Virus record (IMG/VR): IMGVR_UViG_3300028767_000022
Coordinates: 1-61,450 of that record
DNA from: a virus
Length of the DNA stretch: 61,450 nt
Strand: one strand, 5' to 3'
Position 1 is the stretch's first letter. Each line of letters begins with the position of its first letter. Shown here piece by piece: positions 9,352 through 23,300 of the stretch. The notes beneath the pieces were generated by a model. The model did not search any database. It had not been told where the DNA came from and worked only from the letters and a program-made list of their open reading frames with translations. The translations under genes were made by a program, and so were the position numbers.

Positions 9352-11340
9352 ATGGGAGTAAATTTATACGATAGTCCTGCTCAGGCACAATTTATCAATA
9401 CATACGTACCAATCCAATTTGAAGGGTTATACAAGATGGCAGATAAGGCTCAGTCTGATATGGACAAAGGAACTGAATTAGTAGATAATCTTAGTGCAAT
9501 GAGTTCATTGGGGTCTCTGTCTAAGGTAGACAATGCTAATTGGACTGCAGATTATGGAGATGTAATATCTAACTTTATAAATGAAAAAGTAAAAAGCAAC
9601 TACGATTTAACTAATCCGGAAGTTCTTAGTGGTTTGGCATCTATCAAAAGGAAGATACAGAATGATCCTAATGCTAAGAATATGCTTGAGTCTAAGGAAA
9701 ATTTAAAACAAGCAGCAGCTAAAGTTGATCCTAAATGGGGTTCTACTTATACTGATATCTTTAACAGCTACGACACTAAGAACACTGGTCAGATATATTC
9801 TGGTAATACCATGGAATACCGTGGATGGGAAGGAGCTGGAGATGCTTATACTAAAGAAATAAAAGCAAGGAAACTTAGAAAAGAAGGTGGATACTTTGTA
9901 ATGGGAGTGGATCCTACTGACGTTAAACACGTAGTAAATGATAAGGCTAATGAGATTTCATCAGATCCAGAGTTAAACTTACTTGTAGATAAAGACATGA
10001 AGGATGGTAAAATTAATCCTAATTCAACTCCTAGTCTATTTAAGAAAGATCCTGCTACTAAACAGCCTGTATTGATACAGAATTGGAGAGGAGAATACGC
10101 TAAGACAATGGTTGCTAATGCTAAGATGGATGCTACAATTGGAAATACTCTTATGTACGATCAAGCTGGAGCGGATGCTAATAGAATGGCTGAGCAGAGA
10201 TTATATCATAATCAGATGTTAGGATTGAAACAAAAAGAAGTTGAAAATGCCAAGGTAATTCAAAATTGGCTCAATGGAAAACAAGAAGATGTTGCATCTT
10301 TCAAGACTACTCATGTAGAGAATAAAACTGCACTACATTTGGCTAAATACACTGATCCTAATGCGAGATTTAATGTGGCTAAGAATATGCTTGGTTCCGC
10401 AGAATCTGCCACATATATAGTTACTAAGATGGATAGAGATGCAATTAAGGAAAAAATAGATAAATTAACATCAGATAAATCTGTAGCACAGGCAGCCGGA
10501 AAACCTGTAGATGATTATACTTCGCAAATATCTAATCTTACTAGTGAATATGACAAAAAGAATGTTATATTAAGAAGCACTTCTAATGCATTTAGACAAT
10601 CTGTTAGTAACGAAGAGGCTAAAGCCATGAGAGGAAAGGGAGAAAGTATATACTTCAATAGACAACAGTTGAATGAACTTAATCTAGTAGATACTCCTGC
10701 TGTAGTTGGTACTGAATTTGCAAAAATAGTATTTGGACCTTCGTCTAAAATGGTATTTGCGGCTGGTCCAAATGCAGAGGGAATAATTGGAAGTAATACT
10801 AAGTTAAAGATAAGAAGCGCCGCCAATGAAAATGATGAAAATCTAGCTATTCGCGATGAAGTCTCTAGAGTACAAAAGAGCGATAGACCTAAAGCTGAAC
10901 TCGGGCTTAGAACATTCACCGCTAAATTGAAATCAGGAGCGTATGACAATAAAGGATTTACAATTCCTGGAGGACAAACTAAGATAGAGGGACAAAATTC
11001 AGAGCTTACTGGAGTGTATTATATTCCTAAAGATGAGCTTTCACAAGAAGAGCAGAATGCTTTGGTTGGATTGTATGGTACGGAAATATTCTCAACAAAA
11101 GATAAAGAAGTTGATCCAAAAACATATTTGAATGTCTCAGTTAAAAAAGAATTTGTAAAAGTACCTATATTTATGCCTGGAACTGGAGCTAGTACTGAAA
11201 TGGAAAATACTGTATATAATCAGAATTTAATGCATAAATTTGGCAAGGATAATTACCAAACTAAAAAAGAAACAAGCGTTACGGCATCAGAGACAAACTC
11301 GGCTTCAGAAGCAGATGCATATACTACAGATGATAACTAA
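9352..11340 (+). CDS. Internal virion (cargo) protein, function unknown
   Basis: 662 residues, soluble, predominantly helical, rich in Lys, Asp, Asn and Ala, with an acidic Thr/Ser-rich tail. It starts MGVNLYDSPAQAQFINTYVP, after which the helical segment QFEGLYKMADKAQSDMDKG suggests coiled coil. No enzyme motif is seen. It follows the glycine-zipper cargo protein and precedes the polymerase giant, the usual place of cargo genes in crAss-like phages. The start at 9352 is preceded by CTAAAATATAATG, identical to the leader of the preceding gene. Confidence 0.6.
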   Translation: MGVNLYDSPAQAQFINTYVPIQFEGLYKMADKAQSDMDKGTELVDNLSAMSSLGSLSKVDNANWTADYGDVISNFINEKVKSNYDLTNPEVLSGLASIKRKIQNDPNAKNMLESKENLKQAAAKVDPKWGSTYTDIFNSYDTKNTGQIYSGNTMEYRGWEGAGDAYTKEIKARKLRKEGGYFVMGVDPTDVKHVVNDKANEISSDPELNLLVDKDMKDGKINPNSTPSLFKKDPATKQPVLIQNWRGEYAKTMVANAKMDATIGNTLMYDQAGADANRMAEQRLYHNQMLGLKQKEVENAKVIQNWLNGKQEDVASFKTTHVENKTALHLAKYTDPNARFNVAKNMLGSAESATYIVTKMDRDAIKEKIDKLTSDKSVAQAAGKPVDDYTSQISNLTSEYDKKNVILRSTSNAFRQSVSNEEAKAMRGKGESIYFNRQQLNELNLVDTPAVVGTEFAKIVFGPSSKMVFAAGPNAEGIIGSNTKLKIRSAANENDENLAIRDEVSRVQKSDRPKAELGLRTFTAKLKSGAYDNKGFTIPGGQTKIEGQNSELTGVYYIPKDELSQEEQNALVGLYGTEIFSTKDKEVDPKTYLNVSVKKEFVKVPIFMPGTGASTEMENTVYNQNLMHKFGKDNYQTKKETSVTASETNSASEADAYTTDDN

Positions 11341-11367
11341 TTAAAATATAGTCTTAATTAAACTAAT

Positions 11368-14300
11368 ATGACAAAACAAGAAATTAGGGCCGCGCTGAAT
11401 AGCGGCAGCATGAGATGGTCGGATTTAAATCCGGCCTCTGCTGTTTCTAATCGATCCTATAGAAGACAAGAGCTAGAAGATGAACTACGTAAGAGCGAAC
11501 AAGAATCCGCAGTAGCATCTGAACCTCAAAAACCGACAAAACCAGTACAAAATACTGCAGTTAACCAATCCGAGCAAACGTCTCAGGATGCTGTTTTTAA
11601 CCCCGCTACGGACTCTATAGTTCCAACTGATACAATTAGTCCAGAACTGAGAGAAAAGGCCACCAAGGAGCTTAAAACAAGCGAGAAGGGCATTGTAGCC
11701 CCCAATAATCAGCAGTCAAAAACAAAAAAGGATTATAGCCTATTTGATCTTGCTGGAAACTCGTTTAAGAACTTTGCAGGAGGTGTATATAACACTGGAA
11801 TGACATGGTTTGAAGCCAAAACACTCAACGAAATCACTCCATTATTGGAGGCGAAAGACATATTAAGTGAGTCTGCAAATGATCCAAATACATACAAATT
11901 GATAGATTTATATGCTAAAGGACAGACAAAAAACTTTACTCCATATGTGGCTCCTAGCGATCCAGTTAGAGATAAATTAAACGCAGAGGAAAAATGGAAG
12001 TATGATTTAAATAAGCAACTAGAAAAGAATGCTGTTGATAGTCCTGATTTATTGGACAATGTTGTATCTGCATTTAAGGCTCCATTAAGAGTGTTAGACT
12101 CGTGGGCTAAGAATCCAACAAAAATACTTGGAGATATAGAAAATCCAATTAGAAGTATATTTGGAGATACAGACCAAAACAATAGGATATTTAAGAATAG
12201 TGCTGGAGATATACAAAAAGACCAGAGAGCCGACAGACAAGATAGGTTTGATGTTAGGTCTGGAAAAACTACAATTGGTAGTGATTTATTGGCTGGCGTA
12301 AATGAAGGAGCGTCTAAGACTACTGCTCCTATGTTATTAGGTACGTCATTGATAGATGGAACTATTTTGCCAAAGATAGCACCTTATGCTGCTGCCGCTT
12401 ATGGTGCGTATTCAAATTCTGATGCAGTTAACCAGAATACTGGATGGAGAAGGCTTGATCCTGCTGAGATACCGGATGAGCTTCAAGAAACAAATGCTAG
12501 ACTTGGCAACTCAATAATTGCATTGTCAAAAATGAATGGTAAATTTAGAGATAAATTTCCAAGTATTGACGAAATCGTAGCTGGCAAAAACATAAACAAC
12601 ACTTCTGCCGGAAAAGACTGGAAAGATAAAGCTACTAAGGCCTTATATGAGGACTACAAAGCCAACAAGGATTGGGCTGGAAAATTTCAGTACATGAAAG
12701 ATAGAACTGCAGCTCCCGATGAGGAGATAAATACAGAATACCCAACGCTGGCAAATGTTACGCAGAGTTTAGGGGCTTCTTCTTCTATGATTGTTCCTAT
12801 GATAGTAAATCAGGCGGCTACTGCTGCTGTTTCTGGACTCACAAGAGGTCTTATATCTGCAAATGGTACTAGACCAGTATTAGACTACTTAGTAACAAAA
12901 GGTGGAATTCTATCTGGAGCAATGTCTAATGCATATATGTCTGTGAAATCCAGAGAGTCTGAGGCTTATTCTCAGCTGCTTCCAAGCTATACTAAGAGGT
13001 TTTCAGAGCAACTAGCAAAAGAAAAAGATCCGACTACTGGATTGTCATATGATATTTTCGATGGGAAATCATTTTCTGATAAGAAATTGCTCGAAATTGT
13101 TGACAGAAACAAATCTTTGTCATCTCTAAATTCTAGTGATGTTCAGAAAAATGGTAATATAGGATATTCTAGCGTTTTAAGTAATTACGATAATGCAATT
13201 TCTGAGTTAAATAAGACTGGGGCTTTATCAAAAGAGACTAGAGGCAAATTGCTTAGTGATATCCAATCTGGATTTCTTAAAACTAAGATAGATGATAAGA
13301 TAAACAGCGCCAGAAGTCACGCATTAAGTGGCGTAGACGAATATCTTAGAGAATATATGTCTATGCTTGCTATAGATATGGCTCAGAATTCATATATATC
13401 TGCTCCATTCAATGCAAATAAGATAGCAGCTGTAAATAAATTTGATCAATCATTGTTTGGGTCTATAAATAGGACATCAGAAATGGTTTCTGATTACTTA
13501 GTCAATTCTACTGCCGGGAAGATGGTGAATAAAGTCAATAATTTCTCTTTAGCTGGAGTTCGAGTTGGTGCTGTTCCGGAATTTGTAGGAAGGACTGGAA
13601 AAAGAATGGTTGTCGAAGGACTTTCAGAGGCTTTCTTAGAGGAAAATCCGCAACAGTTGATTCAGTACAAGTACGAAGATGGCAAGTTAAAGGACTCTAA
13701 CAACTTAATGGATGCTATAACTAATACTGCAAATTTTGCTGTATCTGCGCACTTGGCTCAGTGGGGAGTTGGAGAGGATGCTAAATATCAAAAAGGGATA
13801 AATGAGAATTTCGTTATGACCCTTTTGACCACCAGTATACATACTGGGGTTATGGGCTTGCCGGGTACGATAAAAGAAATGTCTAACGCCCAAAAAGAGC
13901 AAAAGGCAAAGGCTTTCGTGAAAGGGAATGTTATAAAAGACATGCAGACTGCCGATAGAGTCAATAAAACGAATGTATATGTTGACGCCGTCACCAAAGG
14001 AAAAGAAGAGTATATAGTAAACTATCTGAATGAGCTAGCTCAAAATCCTCCAGAAGGAATCTCTACTGAGGATATAAAGGATGAGGCTAGAATAGCTCAG
14101 AGGACAATGGCTGTTGCTAATAATAAAAAAATACTTGGATACGCAAATAGAGCTGGAGGAGTTGGGTCAGAAGCCCATAAATTACTTACTGCATTATTTA
14201 TTGACCACGAAGAATCTGCTAATCAGGATAAATTTGAGGCTGTTTCTAATCTATCTGAATTTGAGGCAGTAAAAAGAGATAAATTCAAAGATTCTTCATT

Positions 14301-17300
14301 TAAGGAGTTCTTCGATCAACACAATGAGAATAATCCAGAAAATCCAATATCTACCGCTTCTCAAAATGATATATTCAATGCTATAGCAGAGGCAAAGGTT
14401 TTGAATAGTATATTGTTCGTTAATAAAGCTAAGGACAAAATCTCTCAGACTAAGCTAGATGTTCTTAATAGGTCTTTAAATAAAGAAAGAAACGCAGCTG
14501 TTACTAATCTTCATAATCAATTAATATCTAATGGATTAATCAGCAAAGAAGACGTGTCAGATCCTTCTCTGGATAATCTATTAAGTAAAGTAGACGAATT
14601 GGATATTCCATCTATAGAAAATGACTTCTTGATACCAATGGGTAAATCTAAGATATCATTGATGGGATATGATTATAATAACTACATGAAGAGGGAGTTG
14701 ATGAATAATCCAATCGAAAAGCAGGATAAATTATCTACTCAAGACCATGATATTTATATAGATGAGATTCTTGACGCGTATAGAACTAAAAAGAAAGAGG
14801 AATTAGAAGCCGAAAAAGTAAAGGAAGTTGTAGATGAAGTAAAGTCTGAAGTATCTGAAGAAGAGGAACCTATAGTTCCAACGTATGAGAGTACATCTGA
14901 AGAACTAGAACATGTAGCAGAAGTAGTTCCTGCAGAGGCAGAATCTCCTATTCCAACAGAAACTCCTGATATAATTCCAATAGTAGATACCGAGGCTGGG
15001 GCAGTAGAGGATTTAACTGGAGATGTAGATTCTATGATAGACGAGATGAATTCAGGTATTCAGTCAGATATCGTTGAGCCAGATCAAAATCCAGATAAAC
15101 CAGTCGATATAGAGCCGTCTATAGTTGATAACAATGCAGAGGTATTGGCCGATATCAAAGATAATAACGATTTAGAGGAAGTGTACTCGGAACCTGACAC
15201 TGAAATTATAAATGATCTATCAGATGATATTACTGGGCTTATTTCTACTGAAACTGCCAAACACGATAGAATTAGTAGAACATTATTTGCTGATGTAAAG
15301 ATTCCTATAATACGAGAATTTTTAATGAATCCAGACGCATTTAAGTCTGCAAAGGTTAAAATCGTAGTAAACAGACATAGATCTGGGACTACAAATACAT
15401 ATACTGTACCTGCTTCTGTAAATCAGAACGGAGTAAAGAATACTATAACTGGAGAAGATTATACTGCATTAAATGACTTTGATGTAAACTTACCAGAAAC
15501 ATGGGATAATGCATTCATAAAAGTAGATATCAAATTCCAGGATGGAAAGATCGAAAGAGCATTGATATTTACAATGAAAAATCCAGGAGAAAGGGATATC
15601 GTTGTTGATGACAGCGGTATGAAGAAGTATTCTCCAGAAGAAGTTCAAGCTCTTAGAGACTTCAGAAACTCTATCATATCAGAATATGCAAAAACTATTG
15701 CAGATCCATCTTTAGAATTAAGAATGAAGAATGGATTTGAGAGAGGTATTGCTAAGTATGCATTAAATAGGGATAAGAATGGAAGAGCAGTACAAAGAGC
15801 TCTTAATGAAATTGTTGGACTAATTGACGAAAGCGATGTAAATAAACTTGGCGTACACAATCTTACTGTTGCTTACGGTAGAGGAGAAAGAGGAGGAAAC
15901 TTAGTTGTTTCTTTATTTGAGTCTATGGGTATTTCAAACAGTGAAAACTCTGGTTCTATATTTATTACTAAGCCAGATCCATTAAATTCCAATGAAGAAG
16001 TAAAAATCAAAGTAAATAAAACTAGATTTTCTGATGAGGCTGGAACAGCAGAATTAGTATATAAATTAGCTGTAGATATGAGAGGTAGTACTGCTAAGCA
16101 GATTACAATCTCAGATAAAGGAGAAGTTATAGAGACTACTGATACGTCTCCATATGGACTTACTCCTGCATTGTTATTGTCTAGAATAGTCAATTTTGAT
16201 AGAAAGACAAATGTTTCTGCAGATGGAAAAGACTTCTTAAAGAATAAACAGTTCTATGTAGAGTCTGGCATATTACACTATAGTGAAAATACTATACCAT
16301 TATCATTAATAAAGGAAAATGAAAAGGCAGAAATCCTTAAATTTATAAACGATAATCTTACTTGGATTGTAGACAAAAATGATTTATGGAATTCTGATAA
16401 TAACACTGATAATTTAGTATCTGACTTATTTCCTGGTATAAAATCTTATTTAGATAGAAACTCAGATAAAGGTTCTGTATCATTTGCTCCTGGAGTTACA
16501 TTCTCTAAGGAAGATATGGGTATCACTTGGACTGCGTGGCTGATAAAGAATAAGAAATTAGTATCTGATATTGGCGATGGAGTATTTGAACCACCATTCT
16601 TATTTATGACTGATGTAGTTGCTGTTCCTAGAGGATCTGAAGACATTGTGTCCATAAAGGATGGAGCATATAATACTTCTCCTGTTGCTGAAGTTAAAAG
16701 TTCAGTTGCAGATGATGTTGCTACCGAATATACTCCAGATCCAACGGAAATCGCAGAAGAAACTAAGACTCCTGCTGCAGAAGTGAAACCACTTGATTTC
16801 TTTGATGATTTCATGGGCGGAGTACCGAGCTTGATAGATGTTAATAATCTACCAACAAGTACTTTAGATGCAGAATCTGCAGTTAGATTCCTTAGAGAAA
16901 AACTTGGAGATAACTTTGAAGCGAGCGTAATTGATGATGTCATAGCATTAGCTAATGGTGGATTTGCACAGGGATTGACTGGAAATGATTTAATATTATT
17001 ATCTAGATTAGCTCAAAAAGGTACTGAGTTCCATGAGGCATTCCACAGAGCGTCATTATTGCTTATTCCAAGAAGAAGGAGAATGGCAATATATGATAAT
17101 ATTAGAAATACTAACGAAGAATTTAAAAATGCTACAGACTCTCAAATAGAGGAAATGTTAGCTGAGAAATTTAGAGAAAGAGTATTATCTAATGAGGTTG
17201 ATATTGCGAATGGTACCGTAGTTAATAGGGTGTTTAGAAAGATGTATAACGCTCTTAATGCTTATAATAACTTCAAAGATAGAGACGTTGAAAGACTATT

Positions 17301-20300
17301 CAGAGATATAGAATTAGGTATATTAAAAGGAGCTAGACCATCTAAAGGCAATTTACATGAGTTTGCTAAGAAATACGAAGAAGGAGCTCCTAAGAGATTT
17401 AGAGAGTCTGGATTAACTACTATTAAAACTGTAGAGGCCAAGGATAGAATAGTAAATAGTTTGTCATACTACTTATTTAGAATAAGCGGAATAGAAACTA
17501 TTGATAATATATCTAAGTTGGACTTTAATGGACTAAAAGCCAGTATAGCCAAGCTTGCAGAAAAATATAAAGCAATTCCAGAAAGACAAACTCAATACGA
17601 ACTGTTCACCGAAATACACGACCGATTTGATGATTACTTCTTAAAGGAAATCAAGAAGAGTGTTAAGAACACTGGAATAACAGAACTAACTGACACTAAA
17701 GACGACCTTAATGAAGAAATAGTTAGTAAAGAAGCTGCTTCTCACGATAAGGCTTCGTATGAAATCTCAAAAAGAGATAACATTAGAGCTGAAGTTAAAT
17801 TCTTTATTAGAACTATTCCTGAGTCAGAAATGGTTAATAATACCGCAGCACCTAAGGCAGATCCACTTTCTTTATTGCCCTCGTTTGTTAAGTTTGAATT
17901 AGCATGGAATACCATGATATATGAACTACACAAAGAGAATACAGTACAGAAAATGAAGGACAAAATCTCTTCACTTGCTAACGAAAAGAAGAATCCATTC
18001 TTTATTATGTTAGAAAGAAGACTAGCTACTGTTGATGATAACTTCTTGACTAAATTCTGGAACACAATGTATAGTCATAGACATGATTATATTAATACTG
18101 TTTACAATGCAAATAGCACTAAGGATGGTAATGACTATGAAAAGTCTATTAGAAACATATCAAGTAATATAGATAGAGCCGAAAGGGAATTGCCTATATT
18201 CTGGGGTCAGAACATTTTATCTGGTGGCGTAGTTTATTCTATGACTGAAAATGGTAGAGTATTTAACAAAAAGAATGCAGAAGCAATTGTAGAAGCATAT
18301 AAGGCCTTAGCTAAGTCTGTTCATAAGAATATGACTACAGAAGAGGCTAATAAATCATTAGAAGTATTTACTTCGTTATTGAGTAAATTGTCTATAGATG
18401 TAGACGGTGAGACTATGGACTTTATGATAAATAATAAGTATCCTGGATTCTCAAGAGAACAAGCTATAAATGCAATCATTAATGACTATAAGTCTACTGC
18501 TCAAATATTTACCACTATATTGCCAGACATAATCAAAAAGGATGGTAACAAAGGAAATATAAAATTAAAAGAAGTTACTCCTAAGGTGTTATTCGGCGGA
18601 GAAAGATCTATAAAAGAATACGCGTTAGCTTATGCTAAGGTTCATCCAAACGCAAATGAGACAATGGCTTATGGAGCTGATGGAGCTACTTTGTATCAGA
18701 TATCATCTAGAAATGCAGTTACTGATGTAATTGATAGAGTTTCAGGTGATGCTGCTTATTTAAAGGATGTGCTTTCTGTTCCTATTAATCAAGGATCTAT
18801 ATTATTTAATCAAATAGCAAATGGAACCTCAAAAGGCATATCATTTGGTACTTTCGTTAAGATATATGAAGAAGGCGTAGCTGACCAAGGTAGAGATTAT
18901 TTTGATATATCCCCACTAGAGGACTACACAATTAAGATGACTAACTTACTGTCTGGCAATATAGCATTACCTGCTATGGCAGATAAGAAGACTTATGGAT
19001 TTATATTTGGTATTAAAATGCCAGATATGGTTTCTCGTGGTCGTGGAGTTCAGAGAATGAGCTGGTTCAATAATCAGATATCATATCCAAAAGAGGCTGT
19101 AGATATCTTTGATGGATACTACAAGGCTGAATTTGAGGCTATAAAACAAGCCTGGCAACAAGTAAAAGACGCTAATGGAACAAAAGATCAATTGGTAGAA
19201 AACTATCACTATCAAGGAGCTAAGAGTAATAAATGGGCTGGTGGTCATGGTAATGGATTAAGATTCAGATACATGGACATACTTCATGTAAACTCAACTA
19301 CTCCAGGTGATCAGTTTAATGGAGTATTTGATCTCAATGACTACATAGATAATGTAATTAAAACTAAGGGCCCTCAAATTGGCGAAGTTGCTGCTATGGA
19401 CGAGGCGATTGCTAGATTAGATAAGAAATTCTTTAGTGAGTCGTATGAGAATAGGTCTAAAATGATCAGTTCTACTATTACTTCTTTAGTTAAGAAAGAA
19501 ATTGATTACGCTGCTGAAATTGGGCTTATAACTAAGAATGAGGTCAATTACGTAGCCACAATGGATAATGAAGCTACAGGGGTTAAGATTGGAGACAAAG
19601 TAAATAGCATCTCTTACTTTAACAACGCGATAGATGCCTCTATATTTAATTTCAACTTAGAACAATATAAGAAAGCTGGAATCGATTCTAAAAGCGTCAA
19701 CATGGTTGCTATTACCAATATAATGGCAAACACTACTATAAATAGTATTATATCAGAATTTGAGACTGATAAATTGATCTCAAAGGACTCTGCATTCTAT
19801 TTAAATACTGACGACAAGACCAAGAGGTTATCTTCTGTATTGTCTACTGGTACTGCACTTAGAACTTCATTTCCACAAGGACATGTTCTCCAAGGAATAA
19901 GTTCATTCAATGTAGCTGAAGTTTCTGATAGTATTATAAAGAGTACTGAGCTTGGCACTATAAAGAACATGTCATATGCTGCTCAAGTAAATAGATTAAT
20001 GCAGCAATCTGGAGTAGATGTTATTTCTGATTTGAGTGACATATATTCTGACCCAAATAGAAAAGCAGAATTAGATGAGTTAAAAGGTAAATTCCCTAAG
20101 CAGTTTAATCTTGCTGAGGCGTTAGTAGATGCTCAATCAAAAGAATATGAGAAAGTAAATGTTACTGATGCTACTGCATATATATCACCATATATGTACA
20201 GATCTCTTATGACTAGACTCGGAGAGGACTATTTCACTCCAGAAATGAATGAGATATTTGACATTCTTGAGTCTGATGATTTCTCATGGATGAATGATCC

Positions 20301-23300
20301 TACTAAATATGCAAAAGTAGAAGATCTTGCAATTCACCCGTTAAAGATGGTTTACTTTGGAGAATCATTCCAGAATGGATTGAATATTCCTAAGCTAAAT
20401 AAGATGGCATTATTTATACTGCCTAAATTCTTAGCTACTGGAGATTTGAAAACTCTGTATGACAGAATGAATAATCCTGCAGCCGGTCAACAGAAAGTGG
20501 ATATGGTTGCATTTAGTACTGCTGTTAAGGTTGGTACAGATAAACCTGTATCTATTCATAATGATAAGAATGAACAAGAGTTGTCTGACTTAAGTAAGAT
20601 GAAGGTCGTTCCTCAATCATTTGACTACTTAAGACACCAGTTGCCAACTGAGCCGCATGAAGGTGCAGAAATGTCAATTGCCACTCAGGTTCAGAAAGCA
20701 TCTATGGGAAACATAGTAGCTACTGACATCTATCCAAATATAGAAATTAATGGCAAGAAAGGCGCTACTGGAGCTCAATTAGTTCAAGAATGGAATGGAG
20801 CAATGTCAGAATTATCTGATAGAGGTAAAATTGAGGTTGAAAAACAGTTTGGTATTAAGGTGGATGAAACTACTGGAAACTACTCGTTTAACACTGAGAA
20901 AATGTATAACTTCTTAGCACAGGAAGCAGAGAAGTCTAACATGCCTAGCGACGTTGTTGAGATACTTGGAGAATACGATAAAGAAAATCCAGATGCTAAC
21001 CCATTACAGGCTTTAGTAGATAACGCATTCGTTGAGTCAAAGATACTTTCTAATATACTTAAAAAGACTGTAGATATCAAGGCTCCAGGTGGAATGTTTA
21101 TTCAGATGACTCCATTTGGATTAAAACATATGGATGACTCTAGTGCTGCATATAGGATTAATGGAGGAAAGAAATTAAGGTTCTTAAATAGCGATGGATC
21201 TATGGATTGCGTAGTATCTATTACTTTATTTAAAGACAGACTTCCACAAGAATTAAATACATATGACGAGAAAGTAAATTGGCTTAGAGAAAACAACGTA
21301 ATTGGAGAAAACGCTAATCCTGCTGCAATGGGATATCGTATCCCTACTCAAGGTCTATCATCTGTATCTGGATTAAAGATAGTAGATGTACTTCCAGAAT
21401 TTATGGGAGATACTATTGTATTGCCATATGAATTTACTGCTTTGACTGGATCTGACTTTGACGTTGATAAATTATATATTACTAGGTTAAATTACGAAAC
21501 ATCGTATACTTACGACAAGGACGAAGCTACTGAAAAAGAAAGAGAGGCTGAATATACCACGTATATAAATACTCCCAATTTCTCTCCTAGGGCTAAGAAG
21601 GATATAGTTAGGGCAGAAATACCTAATTTTGACGACGATAGAGCTCGAGTTGAGTTCGCTAACAAAAGAGGCTACTTCTATGACATTAAGAATAGCGCAT
21701 GGGCTACAGTTAGACATGAGGGAGTTGAAAAGACTCAGATGGATGACTCTAAGGCTGATAAATGGAAAGAAAACTCTACCAAGGCTATTCAGAACAGATT
21801 TATAGACGTAATGATGGCTGTGGTTACTAATCCTAACAGCGTCAATGAGACTAGAATTCCGTTGGATGCAATGAAGGGAGAAGTATTAAAAACCCTTGCC
21901 ATAATTGACGAAAAGTCTGGAGGTCAGGTAAAACTGTCTGGTATGGATAAAGCTACTTTATCTTATGAAAGTAAGAAGAAAATAGAATATTCCGGTGGCA
22001 AGCAAGGCATACCTACATTTGCATTGGCTGGAGTACATCATGTATTAACTCAGATAGCCAAATTGAGGTTTAAAAATAATGGTACTGTCAATAAATTTGG
22101 ATTAGCTAATCTTGGTGATATTTACGGCAAAGACGGAGTTAGGATACTGGACTGGTTATCAGCAATGGTAAATGCCCATGTCGATGTCGCAAAGGATCCA
22201 TATATCATTAGAATGGGAGTAAATCAATATACTCACAAAATGACTTCTTTATTACTCAGGACTGGATATGGAGCAAAGACATTTTTATTCTTAAGTCAGC
22301 CTGCATTGAAAGAAGCATATAAGATAATGGATACCAAAGGCAGCGAATATCTATCTGGTGTTAGAAATGCAAAATCAACTACAATTGAAAAGCAGGTAGA
22401 TTTACTGATAGTTCAATATAAGGAGAATGCTAGGAAATCAGCTAAGAATGACTATGACAGAGCTCAGTTTAAGAAACTGTATAAAGAAGGAAAATATGGT
22501 AAAGAAGTAATACAAAATGAAAATGTATTCGATAACCTTAACTTAGTTAATGGATTAGCCAGAAAAGATAAGACATTTGACTATTATTATCACCAATTAA
22601 TTGCGCTTGAAACATTTAAAGAATTAAGTCCGCTGGCTAGTTCACTTGCAGAAGTAGTTAAGTACTCGCAGGTAGATACCAAGAAGGCTGGTAATTCATT
22701 CTCATCTCAACGTCTATTCTTCAATAAAGTAAAAGAACTTATATCAACTAAGTCTTCATTTGCAAATCTTCCTGAGTTGTTCTTAAACACTTTCATTTAT
22801 AAGAAGTTACAGAATAGTGCTGGTCTTGCTGCTAAATTAGGACAAGGAGTATTATTTAGAACTACTAAGTCTGTAGAGATTTCTGCAGATAAAGTATTAG
22901 CAGCAGCTGGTAGATATGGACAGGATAATAGAGAATTAATATCTAAAGTTAATAAGTATATAGACTCTAAGATTAAATCTGAGTTCTTTGACAAATTAGC
23001 TGAGGATAGAGGAGTCAATGTTCCTGGACTGTTCTTTGGCAGTAATACAATTGCAAAGAGATTATTTGCTATTCAGCAGAAATTTCCACAGGAAACGCAG
23101 GATAATGTATTCTTACGTGGAATGTCGGCAGAAATGTATGCTCCATTTGAACAAGAAAGACCAGATCATATTAGACCTAGAAACAACAATACAAATGAAC
23201 CAGGTTTAGTAGAGGAAATTAAACAACACTTTAGTTCATTATTAGATAGCCAGAATGCAGAGATAAAGAAATTTGCAGAAGACTTCATATTGTACCAATT